Source: Algoriphagus aquaeductus
GTDB taxonomy: Bacteria > Bacteroidota > Bacteroidia > Cytophagales > Cyclobacteriaceae
Direction of reading: 5' to 3'
Length of the DNA stretch: 64,000 nt
Assembly: GCF_003253485.1 (NCBI RefSeq)
Contig: NZ_QKTX01000005.1
Span: 62,001-126,000 of the forward strand
In this document: piece by piece, positions 42,692 through 52,558 of the stretch
Layout: each line of letters starts with the position of its first letter
How positions within the stretch are numbered: the stretch's first letter is position 1
Translations under genes and position numbers: made by a program
The notes under the pieces: model-generated
Told to the model about the DNA's origin: nothing
What the model saw: only the letters and a program-made list of their open reading frames with translations
The model's database searches: none

Positions 42692-43852
42692 CTACTCCCT
42701 CTTCCCTTCGTACATCTCATACTTGAGTAGACGGCAGTCGATGGTTCCGTTCCAGAATTCGATCCTTCGACTGGCTTTTAGACCCACCTTTTTGGCGAGT
42801 TCAAGATTGCCTGTAAAAATATAGCCCCGGTATCCTGCACATTTTTGCTTCATAAAGTCCCCCATGCGCTTGTAGGTCACTTCGAGTTCATCATTTTCAC
42901 CCAATCGCTCTCCATACTCGGGATTAAACATGATCACTCCACGGGGTCTTTCCGGAATTTCGGTTTCGGCAAAATCACACACCTGAAAATCAATCATGTG
43001 CTCCACTCCTGCGTATGCCGCATTTTCCCGGGCAAAAGAAATAGCCTGAAGGGAAATATCGGATGCTACAATGACTACTCCAGGGTCATGGATGACTTTA
43101 TTTTCCAGCTTTTTCTTCTTGGCCAAAAAAGCCTGCGGATCATAGCCGAGGATATACTGAAAAGCATACTCATTTCGATACAAACCCGGATAGCGCTTGG
43201 AGGCCATCAGGGCCGCTTCGATCGCCAAGGTACCCGAACCACACATGGGGTTGATAAATGGTACGCGGGTATTCCACTCGGTGGCATAGATCGTGGCGGC
43301 TGCCAACGCTTCCATCATCGGTGCTTTGCCTGGAATCTTTCGATAGCCATGCTTGGCCAGCGTCTCTCCTGAGGTATTGATGTACACAGAAGCTTGGGTT
43401 TCTTTCCAAAAAACCTGAAAAACCAATCCGATAAAATCCGATCCCGAATCCGGTCTCCGACCTTTGAGTTCACGAAATCGGTCTACGATCGCATCCTTTA
43501 CCTTCACATTCACGATCAGTGGCGTCGTGACCGATTCATTATCAACTACCGAATTCACTGAAAAATACCCATCCACATCCAGGTATTCTTCCCAGGGAAT
43601 GGCTTTAAAGCGGCGGTAAATATCTTCTGCATTTCTCAGGTAAAAAGACTTGATCTCATACAGCACATGGGAAGCGGTACGAAGATGTAGATTGAGGTCC
43701 ATGCAGTCCTCCAAGGAAGCCACAAGTTCTAGTCCGGTTCGGGTAACAGACGTAGGAACAAATCCCAGTTCACGTACTTCCTGCTCCAGATACATGACCG
43801 AACGGTCCTTACACGTAATAAAAACTTTTCCTTTCTGGTTGAAATCAAGCAT
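42692..43852 (-). CDS. THUMP-domain class I RNA methyltransferase (RlmL N-terminal/Trm-like)
   Basis: The 386-aa protein starts with ATG at 43852 (MLDFNQKG; the open frame extends to a TTG at 43858). The N-terminal half is a THUMP domain (VFITCKDRSVMYLEQEVRELGF start). The C-terminal methyltransferase has FINPMCGSGTLAIEAALMA (motif I) and FNPEYGERLG at motif IV, where most homologues have NPPY. The family methylates guanosine N2 in 23S rRNA or tRNA. It stands alone; the stop is 100 bp from the membrane-protein gene. Confidence 0.88.
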   Translation of the reverse strand: MLDFNQKGKVFITCKDRSVMYLEQEVRELGFVPTSVTRTGLELVASLEDCMDLNLHLRTASHVLYEIKSFYLRNAEDIYRRFKAIPWEEYLDVDGYFSVNSVVDNESVTTPLIVNVKVKDAIVDRFRELKGRRPDSGSDFIGLVFQVFWKETQASVYINTSGETLAKHGYRKIPGKAPMMEALAAATIYATEWNTRVPFINPMCGSGTLAIEAALMASKRYPGLYRNEYAFQYILGYDPQAFLAKKKKLENKVIHDPGVVIVASDISLQAISFARENAAYAGVEHMIDFQVCDFAETEIPERPRGVIMFNPEYGERLGENDELEVTYKRMGDFMKQKCAGYRGYIFTGNLELAKKVGLKASRRIEFWNGTIDCRLLKYEMYEGKRE

Positions 43853-44432
43853 GCGCAAAAGTAGTAAACAGAACGATCAAACTCCGAATGTTCAAGAAAT
43901 ACATCAGGGAAATCGGCTTGAATTAACCTTCTGGGAAAAAGGATAAAGATTTTAAAACCATGAAGGAAATTAGGCAATTAAGGATTTCTTGATGAATGGC
44001 GAGGGGAATGAACTTAGAAAAAATCACTTGCTGACTTCTTAAATTCCTTAAGGCACTTAATGGTTTAAAGGAATGATTACCTCAGACTTTCCAATCAAAA
44101 TAGACTCACTCGTCCCATTATTCCAAGCGAAACAAGTTTCAGTCCAGTTGGGCCAAAATTCTTCCTTAGGCAAAAACCAATGGAAAGAAGGTTATTTCCA
44201 TGCTCCTCAATTCTCTTCCTGAACTTACTTGGTGAAAAATCATTCACCCTCTCAATTCAGAAGAATTCATGTATTAAATGCATCAATCAAAATCCGAATT
44301 CCTTGACAAATCCACGCCGTTTATCCGGTTTTCTCTCGAAAAACTCGCAATCGTTTTCGTAAATTGAGTCCAAAGTTTATTGTCCTGACCCGCCTATTTC
44401 CTGAATTTTAGCTGATTCAAAAAAACAAACCC
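43853..44432. other. Gene-free stretch upstream of the DUF1080-Gfo/Idh operon
   Basis: No gene seen in this 580-bp gap. The last 90 bp holds a LacI-type box (44346-44359). ACCCGCC follows both this box and the one at 53671, at different distances. The rest is unremarkable AT-rich DNA. Confidence 0.5.
44346..44359. promoter_or_regulatory. LacI-family operator box 1 (predicted)
   Basis: CGCAATCGTTTTCG, a CG-centred near palindrome 73 bp before the DUF1080 gene. It shares GCAATCG(T/A)TT(C/T)CGTA with the boxes before susC and uxaC. Binding by the linked LacI protein is inferred. Confidence 0.65.
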
Positions 44433-45800
44433 ATGAAATTTAAAATAGCCTATCTAGCCGTTTTGACTTTGTTGTCTCTGACAGTCCAAGCCCAAACCGG
44501 AAATTGGAAAAATCTCTTCAATGGCAAAGACCTGAGTGGTTGGAAAGCTGTTGCGGGCAAAGCCACCTTTGAAGTGAAAGACGGAGTCATTGAAGGCACT
44601 GCGGTTCACGGAACAGGCAATACCTTTTTGGTTACCGACCAAATGTATACCGACTTTATTTTAGAGGTAGATCTCAAGATCAATCATATTTCTTCCAACA
44701 GCGGCATCATGGCCCGAGGACAATTTGATCCGGCGGCCCGAAATGGCCAAGGCTTGGTTTATGGCTATCAGATCGAAGCGGATCCAACGCCTAGAGCCTG
44801 GTCTGGAGGCGTGTATGATGAAGCCCGTAGAGGTTGGTTCTATCCACTTGATTTGAATCCGGCTGCCAAATCTGCCTTCAAAATGGGCGAATGGAATACC
44901 TATCGAATCGAAGCCATCGGAAATACCATCAAAACGTGGATCAATGGGCAGGAAGTCGCCTACTTCGTGGATGACATGGATGCCAAAGGCTTTATAGGGC
45001 TTCAGGTTCACAGCATTCAAAACAAAGAGGATGAAGGCCGAAAAACCTATTTCAGGAATGTTCGAATCCAAACCGAAAACCTAAAACCGATCCCATTCAA
45101 AGGAGATGTGTTCGTGGTCAGCACGCTAAAAAACGAGCTAACTGATCTGGAAAAGAAAAATGGATGGAAACTGCTTTTTGACGGAAAAACCAACAAGGGA
45201 TGGGTGGGTGCCTATAAAAACACCTTCCCGGAAAAAGGCTGGAATATTCAGGACGGAATCCTCACTATTCAAAAATCTGACGGCAGCGAATCCAATTCTT
45301 TTGGAGACATTGTGACGACAGAGATGTTCAGTGCGTTTGATTTGGCCTTCGACTTTAAAATCACAGAAGGTGCAAATAGCGGAGTGAAATATTTTGTAAC
45401 CCTGTCAGAAGGCAACAAAGGTTCCGCGATCGGTCTCGAATACCAGATTCTCGACGATGTCAATCATCCCGATGCCAAGCAAGGAATCGACGGCAACCGA
45501 ACCCTAGCTTCGCTCTATGACCTGATCAAAGCCAATAAGCAACCCCGGTTTGTGAGAAAGCCAGGGGAATGGAATCAAGGCCGAATCGTAGTTTATCCTG
45601 ACAATAGAGTCGAGCACTATATCAACGGTGTCAAAGTGATCGAATATGTAAGAGGCTCCAAAGAATACCGCGACTTGGTAGCCATCAGTAAATATAAAGT
45701 GTGGCCAAATTTCGGAGAAGCCAAAGAAGGGCGTATTCTTCTTCAGGATCATGGAGACGAGGTCAGCTACAAAAACATCAAAATCAAGCCACTGAAGTAA
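44433..45800 (+). CDS. Exported two-domain DUF1080 protein (3-keto-glycoside hydrolase/lyase family)
   Basis: A 455-aa exported protein (signal MKFKIAYLAVLTLLSLTVQAQ). It has two DUF1080/3-keto-disaccharide hydrolase-type domains: residues about 24-215 (WKNLFNGKDLSGWKA, GVIEGTAVHG, SSNSGIMARGQ, RRGWFYPLD, FRNVRIQ) and about 235-455 (WKLLFDGKTNKGWVGA, GILTIQ, GANSGVKYFV, YKNIKIKP). Family members cleave 3-keto-glycosides produced by a dehydrogenase. The Gfo/Idh gene 25 bp downstream is the expected partner that would oxidise the sugar C3. Because both are exported, the pair should act in the periplasm. The gene has a LacI-type box upstream. Confidence 0.88.
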   Translation: MKFKIAYLAVLTLLSLTVQAQTGNWKNLFNGKDLSGWKAVAGKATFEVKDGVIEGTAVHGTGNTFLVTDQMYTDFILEVDLKINHISSNSGIMARGQFDPAARNGQGLVYGYQIEADPTPRAWSGGVYDEARRGWFYPLDLNPAAKSAFKMGEWNTYRIEAIGNTIKTWINGQEVAYFVDDMDAKGFIGLQVHSIQNKEDEGRKTYFRNVRIQTENLKPIPFKGDVFVVSTLKNELTDLEKKNGWKLLFDGKTNKGWVGAYKNTFPEKGWNIQDGILTIQKSDGSESNSFGDIVTTEMFSAFDLAFDFKITEGANSGVKYFVTLSEGNKGSAIGLEYQILDDVNHPDAKQGIDGNRTLASLYDLIKANKQPRFVRKPGEWNQGRIVVYPDNRVEHYINGVKVIEYVRGSKEYRDLVAISKYKVWPNFGEAKEGRILLQDHGDEVSYKNIKIKPLK

Positions 45801-45825
45801 CCAAAAAGGCAAAACTCTTTGAATC

Positions 45826-47175
45826 ATGAGTAAATCCAACAGAAGAGAATTTATCAAAAAAAGTACTGCGGCCACTCTTGGAATTTCAGCCTTGGGAGCC
45901 ATGGGCTTTTCTCCCAAATCCTACGCCCGAATTCTTGGTGCCAATGATCGACTGAACGTAGCCATTGCCGGATTGGGAAGAAGATTGGGTGCTTTCTACG
46001 AGCCTATCGGTCTAAAGACCAGCAATGTCAATCTGCTGTACCTCTGCGACGCCATGCAGTCGCAGATGCCCAGGGCAGCCAAAAACTTTGAAAAATGGAT
46101 CGATTACCAGCCCAAGCAAGAGCAAAATATTTTAAAAGTATTGGATGACAAGGAAGTGGACGTCTTGATCAACGCCACTCCAGACCATTGGCATGCGCCG
46201 GGTACTTGGTTGGCCTTGGAGCGAGGCAAGCATGTCTATGTGGAAAAACCTTGTTCTCATAATCCACGGGAAGGAGAATTGCTGATTGCACTTCAAAAGA
46301 AGTACAATAAGGTGGTGCAAATGGGCAATCAGCAGCGTTCCGCTCCGGAAAGCCGCGAAATCATTTCCGCAATTCATCAAGGTGCGATCGGCAAAGTGTA
46401 CATGGCGAAAGCCTTCTACAGCAATAACCGTGGGGCAGTCCCGATACCTAAAGTTCAAGCCGCCCCGCAGGGACTGGATTGGGAGCTTTTTCAGGGGCCC
46501 GCACCCCGAAAGCCTTATATGCACGATACCTGGGACTACAATTGGCACTGGTACGGCTGGGATTATGGAACGGCCGAAACTGGAAACAATGCGACCCACG
46601 AATTGGATGTCGCACGATGGGCCTTGCAGGTGGACTATCCCAGTGAAGTGATGGTGGTTTCCGGAAAAATGCACTATCCGGAAGACGGCTGGACCATGTA
46701 TGACACCATGGACGCAACCTTCAAATTTGCCAATGGAGGAATCATCCAATGGGAAGGGAAAAGTCGGAACAACTACAAAACTTATGGTTCGGACAGGGGC
46801 ACCATCATCTACGGAACAGAGGGTTCGGTGTATGTAGACCGAGGAGGTTATAAACAATTTGACCGGACTGGAAAAGAAGTGAAGTCCAACCTGGCCAGCA
46901 ACAATGAAGGGGGCACTGTCTTGGGTGGTGGTGGCGACATGAGTACCACTCACGTGGTCAATTTCTTCAATGCAGTAAGAGGCAAGGAAAAGCAAAATTC
47001 CAACATCGAAGAAGGTGCAGTTTCTACCCTACTCTGCCACTTGGCCAATATCAGCAGCCGTACGGGAGAAACCTTGATTTGTGATCCTAAAAATGGGCAC
47101 ATCACCAACTCTTCCAAAGCCATGGCTCTTTGGACCCGTGAATATGAAAAAGGTTGGGAACCTCCCAAAATCTAA
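45826..47175 (+). CDS. Tat-exported Gfo/Idh/MocA family oxidoreductase
   Basis: A 449-aa protein with a Tat signal (NRREFIKKSTAATLGISALG). The NAD(P)-binding segment is LNVAIAGLGRRLGAFYEPIG (residues about 44-62), followed by the catalytic-site motif VEKPCSHNPREGELL with the family EKP. Gfo/Idh proteins exported by Tat fold with bound cofactor. It may oxidise a glycoside at C3, giving the substrate of the DUF1080 protein encoded just upstream. The DPxxK-like region of the C-terminal domain includes GNNATHELDVARWAL. A terminator follows 50 bp later. Confidence 0.9.
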   Translation: MSKSNRREFIKKSTAATLGISALGAMGFSPKSYARILGANDRLNVAIAGLGRRLGAFYEPIGLKTSNVNLLYLCDAMQSQMPRAAKNFEKWIDYQPKQEQNILKVLDDKEVDVLINATPDHWHAPGTWLALERGKHVYVEKPCSHNPREGELLIALQKKYNKVVQMGNQQRSAPESREIISAIHQGAIGKVYMAKAFYSNNRGAVPIPKVQAAPQGLDWELFQGPAPRKPYMHDTWDYNWHWYGWDYGTAETGNNATHELDVARWALQVDYPSEVMVVSGKMHYPEDGWTMYDTMDATFKFANGGIIQWEGKSRNNYKTYGSDRGTIIYGTEGSVYVDRGGYKQFDRTGKEVKSNLASNNEGGTVLGGGGDMSTTHVVNFFNAVRGKEKQNSNIEEGAVSTLLCHLANISSRTGETLICDPKNGHITNSSKAMALWTREYEKGWEPPKI

Positions 47176-47225
47176 CTGAAACTCATAAGGTAAATTTGTT
47201 TGATTGGTTTTCTTAATTCCAACCT

Positions 47226-47260
47226 CACCCGGCTTTGATTCAAGGCCGGGTGTTTTTATT
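47226..47260 (+). terminator. Intrinsic terminator of the DUF1080-Gfo/Idh operon
   Basis: Stem CACCCGGC (47226-47233) / GCCGGGTG (47245-47252), extended by TT/AA, followed by TTTTTATTT. Confidence 0.85.
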
Positions 47261-47600
47261 TAAGTCATCTTTATTGGTGAAATATTTTTATTCAATGGAT
47301 ATACATTATTTATGAAAATCGAACATTCATTGTATATCACGCGCTTCAAACACACGATTATTGAGTTTCTATTAAAACAAAAGATGATTTGTTAATTTTT
47401 TGTTATAGCCACATTTTTCTATTTCATTTTGGATTCATACGCGCAATCGATTCCGTAATTTAAAAATCTACGGGATTGCCCCTACTTTTCCTTTTATCTA
47501 CCTTTTACTACCGAAAGGATCATATTTTATCCTTTTGTCAACATCAAGTATTGAATTCAATTGCAACCAATTCTATCTATTAACAATAACCCCTTAATTT
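47261..47600. other. Long leader region of susC
   Basis: No gene. This stretch is AT-rich and carries the LacI-type box at 47442-47455. TACTTTTC (about 47482) is one mismatch from TAnnTTTG but lacks a good -33. The distance from box to ATG (146 bp) suggests a long untranslated leader. Confidence 0.45.
47442..47455. promoter_or_regulatory. LacI-family operator box 2 (predicted)
   Basis: CGCAATCGATTCCG, symmetrical at 12 of 14 positions around a central CG, upstream of susC. It is the most palindromic of the three boxes. Confidence 0.7.
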
Positions 47601-50600
47601 ATGCGAACAAAGTTTTACACTTACCTATCGGTAGTGTTGATGCTGCTGCTAAGCGCAGGAATTGCGCAAGCACAAGATGCGCAGGTAAGTGGGACCGTAT
47701 TGGATGAAACAGGAATGCCCCTACCTGGGGTATCCATTCTTCTAAAAGGTTCCACTCGTGGCACTACCACTGATTTGGATGGAAAATATTCCATCACCGG
47801 CCCCTCAAGTGGGGTTTTGGTTTTCTCTTTCATAGGGTACAACAGTCTAGAGGAGAACATAGGAAGCCGGACAAAAATTGATGTAACACTATCTCCGGAT
47901 GTATCTAATCTGGAAGAAGTAGTCGTGGTCGGCTATGGTACCCAAAAGAAAAGTCAGCTGACAGGAGCAATTTCCTCTGTGGGGAACAAAGAAATTCAAG
48001 AACTTCCTATTACTGACGCCCGTCAGGCACTCCAAGGACGTGCTGCTGGGGTAGATGTGACTCAGGCAGGTTCCAAGCCTGGTTCTGCACCACAGGTCCG
48101 TATCCGTGGTCGTCGTTCATTCAACGCATCCAATGAGCCTCTCTATGTAGTAGATGGAATCCCAACCGTGGGTGGTTTGGAAGATATCAACCCAAGTGAT
48201 ATCACCTCAATGGAAGTATTGAAAGATGCGTCAGCTACAGCGATCTATGGTTCCAGAGGTTCAAATGGCGTAGTATTGATCACGACCAAAAGAGGAAATG
48301 TAGGAAAAACCGTAGTATCGGTCGATTCCTATTATGGCCTCAACCAAGAATTAGGGCGAATTGAAGTATTTGATGGACCGGCCTTTGCCGAATACAAAAG
48401 AGAATCCCGAAGAGCAACCGGAAGATATCCGGAAGGTCCTGCTACCGCTGAGGCGGATGCCAAAATCTTTGAACCAGTAGAGCTCGAGAGTATTGCTTTG
48501 GGAAGAAGCACAGATTATCCTGCTGGACTTTTACGAATGGGAAATATTCAAAATCACCAAATTGGAGTCTCTGGCGGAAGTGACAAAACAACGTTTTTCG
48601 TTTCCGGAAATTATTTCAAAGACGTTGGGATTATTTACAACCAAGATTTTACCCGTTATACCTTCCGGGTTAACCTTGATCATCAAATAAACAAAAAGAT
48701 CAAAATAGGAACCTCCACTCTCTTTACTTCCAGTTTGAGAAACGGAGAAAATTTCAATCCTATGGGCGGTGCTTTAGCTGAAAACCCACTCGGAAAACCT
48801 TATGATGATAATGGCAACCTCATTTTCTTGCCTACTACTGACGGATTAAGAACCAATCCGTTTGCCGAAATTGTACCCGGCGCTCAAGTGGATGAAACTA
48901 AAAGATACAGAGCATTTACCAGCTTGTATGGTTCTTGGGAAATCACCAAAGGACTAACCTACCGTTTGGTATTCGGACCCGACTTAAACATTAGAAGAAA
49001 CGGCCGTTTTACAGGATCACAGACCAATGCGAGACGCGGTGGACCTCCTACCGGAAGTGTGGATGATCGATTCAACTTCAATTACACCTTGGAGAACATC
49101 GTCACCTACAACAAGACATTAAATTCTGTACACAATTTTAATATTACGGCCCTCCAATCTTTCCAACAAGATCGATTTGAGCAAACTACACTGAGCGTTC
49201 AAGGAATTCCAGCCCCTTCTCAGTTGTTTCACCGATTGGGTGATGCCTCCCAGATAACAGGTGCCAATACCCAATTGGTAGAATGGTCTCTACTCTCCTA
49301 CATGGCAAGGGTAAATTACACCTTTAAAGATAAATTTCTAATTACTGGAACCGTAAGGGCAGATGGAAGCTCCCGATTTGGTGAAAACAACAAATTCGGT
49401 TATTTCCCTTCTGCGGCGATAGGTTGGAATATGCATCAGGAAGAATTCCTGAAAAATTCCAGCAAAGTGGACCAGTTAAAACTTAGAGTAAGCTACGGTT
49501 CAATAGGAAACCAAGCTATTGTGCCTTACCAAACTCAGGCCTTGTTAGGAAGAACCAGCTATGCATGGGATGTAAATACAGCAGCATTTGGATACCGGCC
49601 CAATACGATTGGAAATCCTGATTTAAGATGGGAAACTTCAACCACCTTCAACTCAGGGGTAGACTTTTCCTTTTTCAAAGGACGAGTATTGGGTAGTTTA
49701 GAATATTATGTGACCAATACTTCTGACTTGCTAGCCCCTCAGCCACTTCCCAACTCCACCGGATTTGGAGGATTCACCACCAATATCGGTGAAACTCAAA
49801 ACAGAGGTATCGAATTGTCTCTTTCTACCCTGAATATTGAAAAAGGGAATTTCACATGGTCAACAGATATCATCTTCACGAGAAATCGAGAAAAGATTGT
49901 TTCACTTCCCAATGGGGATGACATTGCCGCAGGAAGATTTATCGGGAAGCCTTTGACAGTTTTCTTTGATCTCAAGAAAATAGGAATCTGGCAGACTTCC
50001 GAGAAGGACATAGCTGCTGGATTTGGGGACAAGCCCGGAGAGATAAAAGTCGAAGACTTTAATGGAGATGGCCGAATAAACTCTCTGGATCGTCAGTTTT
50101 TGGGGTCAGCAGTTCCTGATTTCTCCATGGGTATTACCAACCGGTTTGCTTTCAAAGGATTGGACTTCTCCTTCTTCATATTCACCAGACAAGGATCAAT
50201 GATCAGATCCTTATTCCACACAAGTAATAATAACTTGTTTGGCAGATACAACAATTTGGCAGTAGACTATTGGACGCCAAACAACCCAACCAATGCCTAT
50301 CCAAGACCTAACGAGAACCAAGAATTCCCGAAATACAATTCATCCATGAATTTGTTTGACGGAAGTTTTGTAAAGGTCCGAAACATCAACTTCGGCTATA
50401 CCTTCAGTGATGTTACCTTGAAAAAGATCGGATTCAGCAGTTTGAGATTGTACAGCAGTATCCAAAACCCTTTCATCTGGTCTGAATATCGATCAGTACA
50501 TAAAGGAGTTGATCCAGAGACCTTTATTGATGGCGAACAGGGAGTTGAGGCTGGCGCTATTACTGCAAACGTGACCCCACCAGTGGTTCAGTATACTTTC

Positions 50601-50621
50601 GGAATCAACGTAAAGTTCTAA
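47601..50621 (+). CDS. SusC/RagA-family TonB-linked outer membrane transporter
   Basis: A 1006-aa protein. Signal peptide (MRTKFYTYLSVVLMLLLSAGIAQAQD), carboxypeptidase-D regulatory-like domain (VSGTVLDETGMPLPGVSILLKG, residues about 28-110), a TonB-box-like region (LEEVVVVGYGTQKKSQLTGA), a plug (DARQALQGRAAGVDVTQ, PLYVVDGIP, GSRGSNGVVLITTKRG) and a 22-strand barrel ending in YTFGINVKF. SusC transports oligosaccharides or other large solutes through the outer membrane with a SusD lid. The SusD gene begins 18 bp later. A LacI-type box upstream suggests shared control with the uronate genes. Confidence 0.96.
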   Translation: MRTKFYTYLSVVLMLLLSAGIAQAQDAQVSGTVLDETGMPLPGVSILLKGSTRGTTTDLDGKYSITGPSSGVLVFSFIGYNSLEENIGSRTKIDVTLSPDVSNLEEVVVVGYGTQKKSQLTGAISSVGNKEIQELPITDARQALQGRAAGVDVTQAGSKPGSAPQVRIRGRRSFNASNEPLYVVDGIPTVGGLEDINPSDITSMEVLKDASATAIYGSRGSNGVVLITTKRGNVGKTVVSVDSYYGLNQELGRIEVFDGPAFAEYKRESRRATGRYPEGPATAEADAKIFEPVELESIALGRSTDYPAGLLRMGNIQNHQIGVSGGSDKTTFFVSGNYFKDVGIIYNQDFTRYTFRVNLDHQINKKIKIGTSTLFTSSLRNGENFNPMGGALAENPLGKPYDDNGNLIFLPTTDGLRTNPFAEIVPGAQVDETKRYRAFTSLYGSWEITKGLTYRLVFGPDLNIRRNGRFTGSQTNARRGGPPTGSVDDRFNFNYTLENIVTYNKTLNSVHNFNITALQSFQQDRFEQTTLSVQGIPAPSQLFHRLGDASQITGANTQLVEWSLLSYMARVNYTFKDKFLITGTVRADGSSRFGENNKFGYFPSAAIGWNMHQEEFLKNSSKVDQLKLRVSYGSIGNQAIVPYQTQALLGRTSYAWDVNTAAFGYRPNTIGNPDLRWETSTTFNSGVDFSFFKGRVLGSLEYYVTNTSDLLAPQPLPNSTGFGGFTTNIGETQNRGIELSLSTLNIEKGNFTWSTDIIFTRNREKIVSLPNGDDIAAGRFIGKPLTVFFDLKKIGIWQTSEKDIAAGFGDKPGEIKVEDFNGDGRINSLDRQFLGSAVPDFSMGITNRFAFKGLDFSFFIFTRQGSMIRSLFHTSNNNLFGRYNNLAVDYWTPNNPTNAYPRPNENQEFPKYNSSMNLFDGSFVKVRNINFGYTFSDVTLKKIGFSSLRLYSSIQNPFIWSEYRSVHKGVDPETFIDGEQGVEAGAITANVTPPVVQYTFGINVKF

Positions 50622-50639
50622 TTACAAAGCAATTGAACT

Positions 50640-52316
50640 ATGAAAAAAATATCAAAATTATATCAAATGAAGTCCTGGATTAAATCAGGGGCATTGGCTT
50701 TGACACTCACTTTGACATTTTCGTGTCAAGACCAACTTCAAGAGGATGTTGTTTCCCAGATCGGAAGTAATTATATGAATACTCCAAAGGGACTTGAAGA
50801 TGCAGTAAATGCTGCTTACACTTCCTTAAGGTCTTGGTATGGAACAGAAAGAGGTCATAATTTGACTGAATTCGGAACAGATGTTTACACTAATGGAGCA
50901 GATGGTTCATGGAAATTCATGAATACCTATACCAATCAGTTCGATTCTCAGAATGGACATGTACGCGAACTATGGGACGAATTTTACAGAGGGATTAATA
51001 CCTGTAATGCTGTAATTGACCGCGCACAAAATGTGACAGGGATGGCTGAGAATATCAAGAAGCAACGGGTAGCTGAAGCCAAATTCATAAGAGCCCACAA
51101 TTATTTCATTATGGTGCAGCTATTTGGACCTATTGACTTACAGCTAAATGAGAATATTGTGCCGAATAAAAAAGTAAGCAGGGCTCCTGTCTCTGAAGTT
51201 TATGCAGCCATCATTCGAGACTTGGAATCAGCTATTCCAGATTTGGAAGGCACTAAAGTATCTGTCCAATACGGAAGAGTAACCCGGGCAGCCGCTCAAA
51301 ACCTATTGGCAAAAGTCTACCTGACCAAAGGAACTTCCGAGGCAAAGCAAGCTGATGATTTTGCTAAAGCCGAACCTCTTCTCAAAAGTGTTATCAGCAG
51401 CTATGGATTTACTCTCCTTCCACAGTATAGCCAGATTTATCAGTTTGGTAACGAAAGAAATGATGAAGTCATTTGGTCTATCCAATATACCAGAGATCCA
51501 TTGACCAACGGTGGGGGAAATAATTCCCATGTGTTTTACCTGATGGAGTATGATGTGCAAGCTGGTATGCGAAGAGACACCCAAAATGGGCGTCCTTTCA
51601 AACGATACAGGCTAACGCCCTATGCTTTGAACACGGTATTTAAAGATCGTGAAAATGACAGCAGGTACAAGGCTTCTTTTATAGATGTCTATTTTTCAAA
51701 CAGACCAGGCACTTTCAACACCAGCTTTGATTTGTCTAAACCTACCGTCACTTTTGCTGAGGGTGATACGGCTATTTACATTCCCGGTTTTGAAATGCCA
51801 TTGGCGGACCGAGCTAAGAAAAAATATCAGGTATTGGTTCCTAGCCGTTACGATGAAAGATTATTTCCAGGGTTGAAAAAGCATTTGGATCCAGGAAGAG
51901 CGGATTTGACTCAGTTTGAAGGGGGACGTGACTTTATAGCAATGAGATTGGGAGAAACGTACCTCCTTTTGGCAGAGGCGCAGTTAATGCAGGGAAAAGT
52001 TTCGGAAGCCACGGCCACCATAAATATTTTGAGAAGACGAGCGGCTTTTCCAGGAAAAGCTGATGCCATGGAAATTACTCCTTCTCAAATGAATCTTGAT
52101 TTCTTAATTGAAGAAAGCGCTAGAGAACTGACAGGTGAGCAATTTAGATGGCTTAATTTGAAAAGATGGGGTAAATTAATCGAACGAGTCAGATTACACA
52201 ATGCTCAAGCAGCTCCTAATATCAAAGATTTCCATGTATTGAGACCGATTCCTCAGAATCAAATAGACCGAGCAGAAGGTGGTCCTTCAGGATTCCCTCA
52301 GAACACAGGTTATTAA
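50640..52316 (+). CDS. SusD/RagB-family lipoprotein
   Basis: A 558-aa surface lipoprotein with signal and lipobox LTLTFSC. SusD-type TPR helices carry the family phrases (KGLEDAVNAAYTSLRSWYGTERGHNLTEFGTDVYTNGADG..., RAHNYFIMVQLFGPIDLQL, RAAAQNLLAKVYLTKG) and the C-terminal LRETYLLLAEA-like GETYLLLAEAQL and RELTGEQFRWLNLKRWG. It binds substrate at the cell surface and acts as the lid of the SusC pore. A second start at Met10 is possible. A terminator follows. Confidence 0.95.
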   Translation: MKKISKLYQMKSWIKSGALALTLTLTFSCQDQLQEDVVSQIGSNYMNTPKGLEDAVNAAYTSLRSWYGTERGHNLTEFGTDVYTNGADGSWKFMNTYTNQFDSQNGHVRELWDEFYRGINTCNAVIDRAQNVTGMAENIKKQRVAEAKFIRAHNYFIMVQLFGPIDLQLNENIVPNKKVSRAPVSEVYAAIIRDLESAIPDLEGTKVSVQYGRVTRAAAQNLLAKVYLTKGTSEAKQADDFAKAEPLLKSVISSYGFTLLPQYSQIYQFGNERNDEVIWSIQYTRDPLTNGGGNNSHVFYLMEYDVQAGMRRDTQNGRPFKRYRLTPYALNTVFKDRENDSRYKASFIDVYFSNRPGTFNTSFDLSKPTVTFAEGDTAIYIPGFEMPLADRAKKKYQVLVPSRYDERLFPGLKKHLDPGRADLTQFEGGRDFIAMRLGETYLLLAEAQLMQGKVSEATATINILRRRAAFPGKADAMEITPSQMNLDFLIEESARELTGEQFRWLNLKRWGKLIERVRLHNAQAAPNIKDFHVLRPIPQNQIDRAEGGPSGFPQNTGY

Positions 52317-52335
52317 TTCCATTTCAACTTCTTTT

Positions 52336-52366
52336 AAAGAGCCCTGAAAAATTTCAGGGCTTTTTT
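52336..52366 (+). terminator. Intrinsic terminator of susCD
   Basis: Stem GCCCTGAAA / TTTCAGGGC (52341-52360) followed by TTTTTT. Confidence 0.85.
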
Positions 52367-52502
52367 GCTTGGAGTACCCTATAACGAATCGAAATACCCA
52401 GAAATCGGGTAAAAATCAAAATCGATTCCTTCTGATAGATTCAATCTATCTTCGAAAACCTTTTAGATAAAAGAATACGATTCCCCGCAATCTTCAGCAA
52501 AA

Positions 52503-52535
52503 AAAAGAGGCCCTGATTTTCAGAGCCTTTTTTCA
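52503..52535 (-). terminator. Intrinsic terminator of the lacI-family gene
   Basis: On the minus strand AAAGGCTCTGA/TCAGGGCCTC then TTTTTTT, about 25 bp after the regulator stop. Confidence 0.7.
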
Positions 52536-52558
52536 TAATTAAAAAAACCAAAAACAAG

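Noticed and set aside
52411-52430. AAAATCGATTCC near 52420 as a fourth LacI-type box.
   Set aside because: It shares only the ATCGATTCC core, lacks the flanking GCA and lies between convergent genes with no promoter to control.
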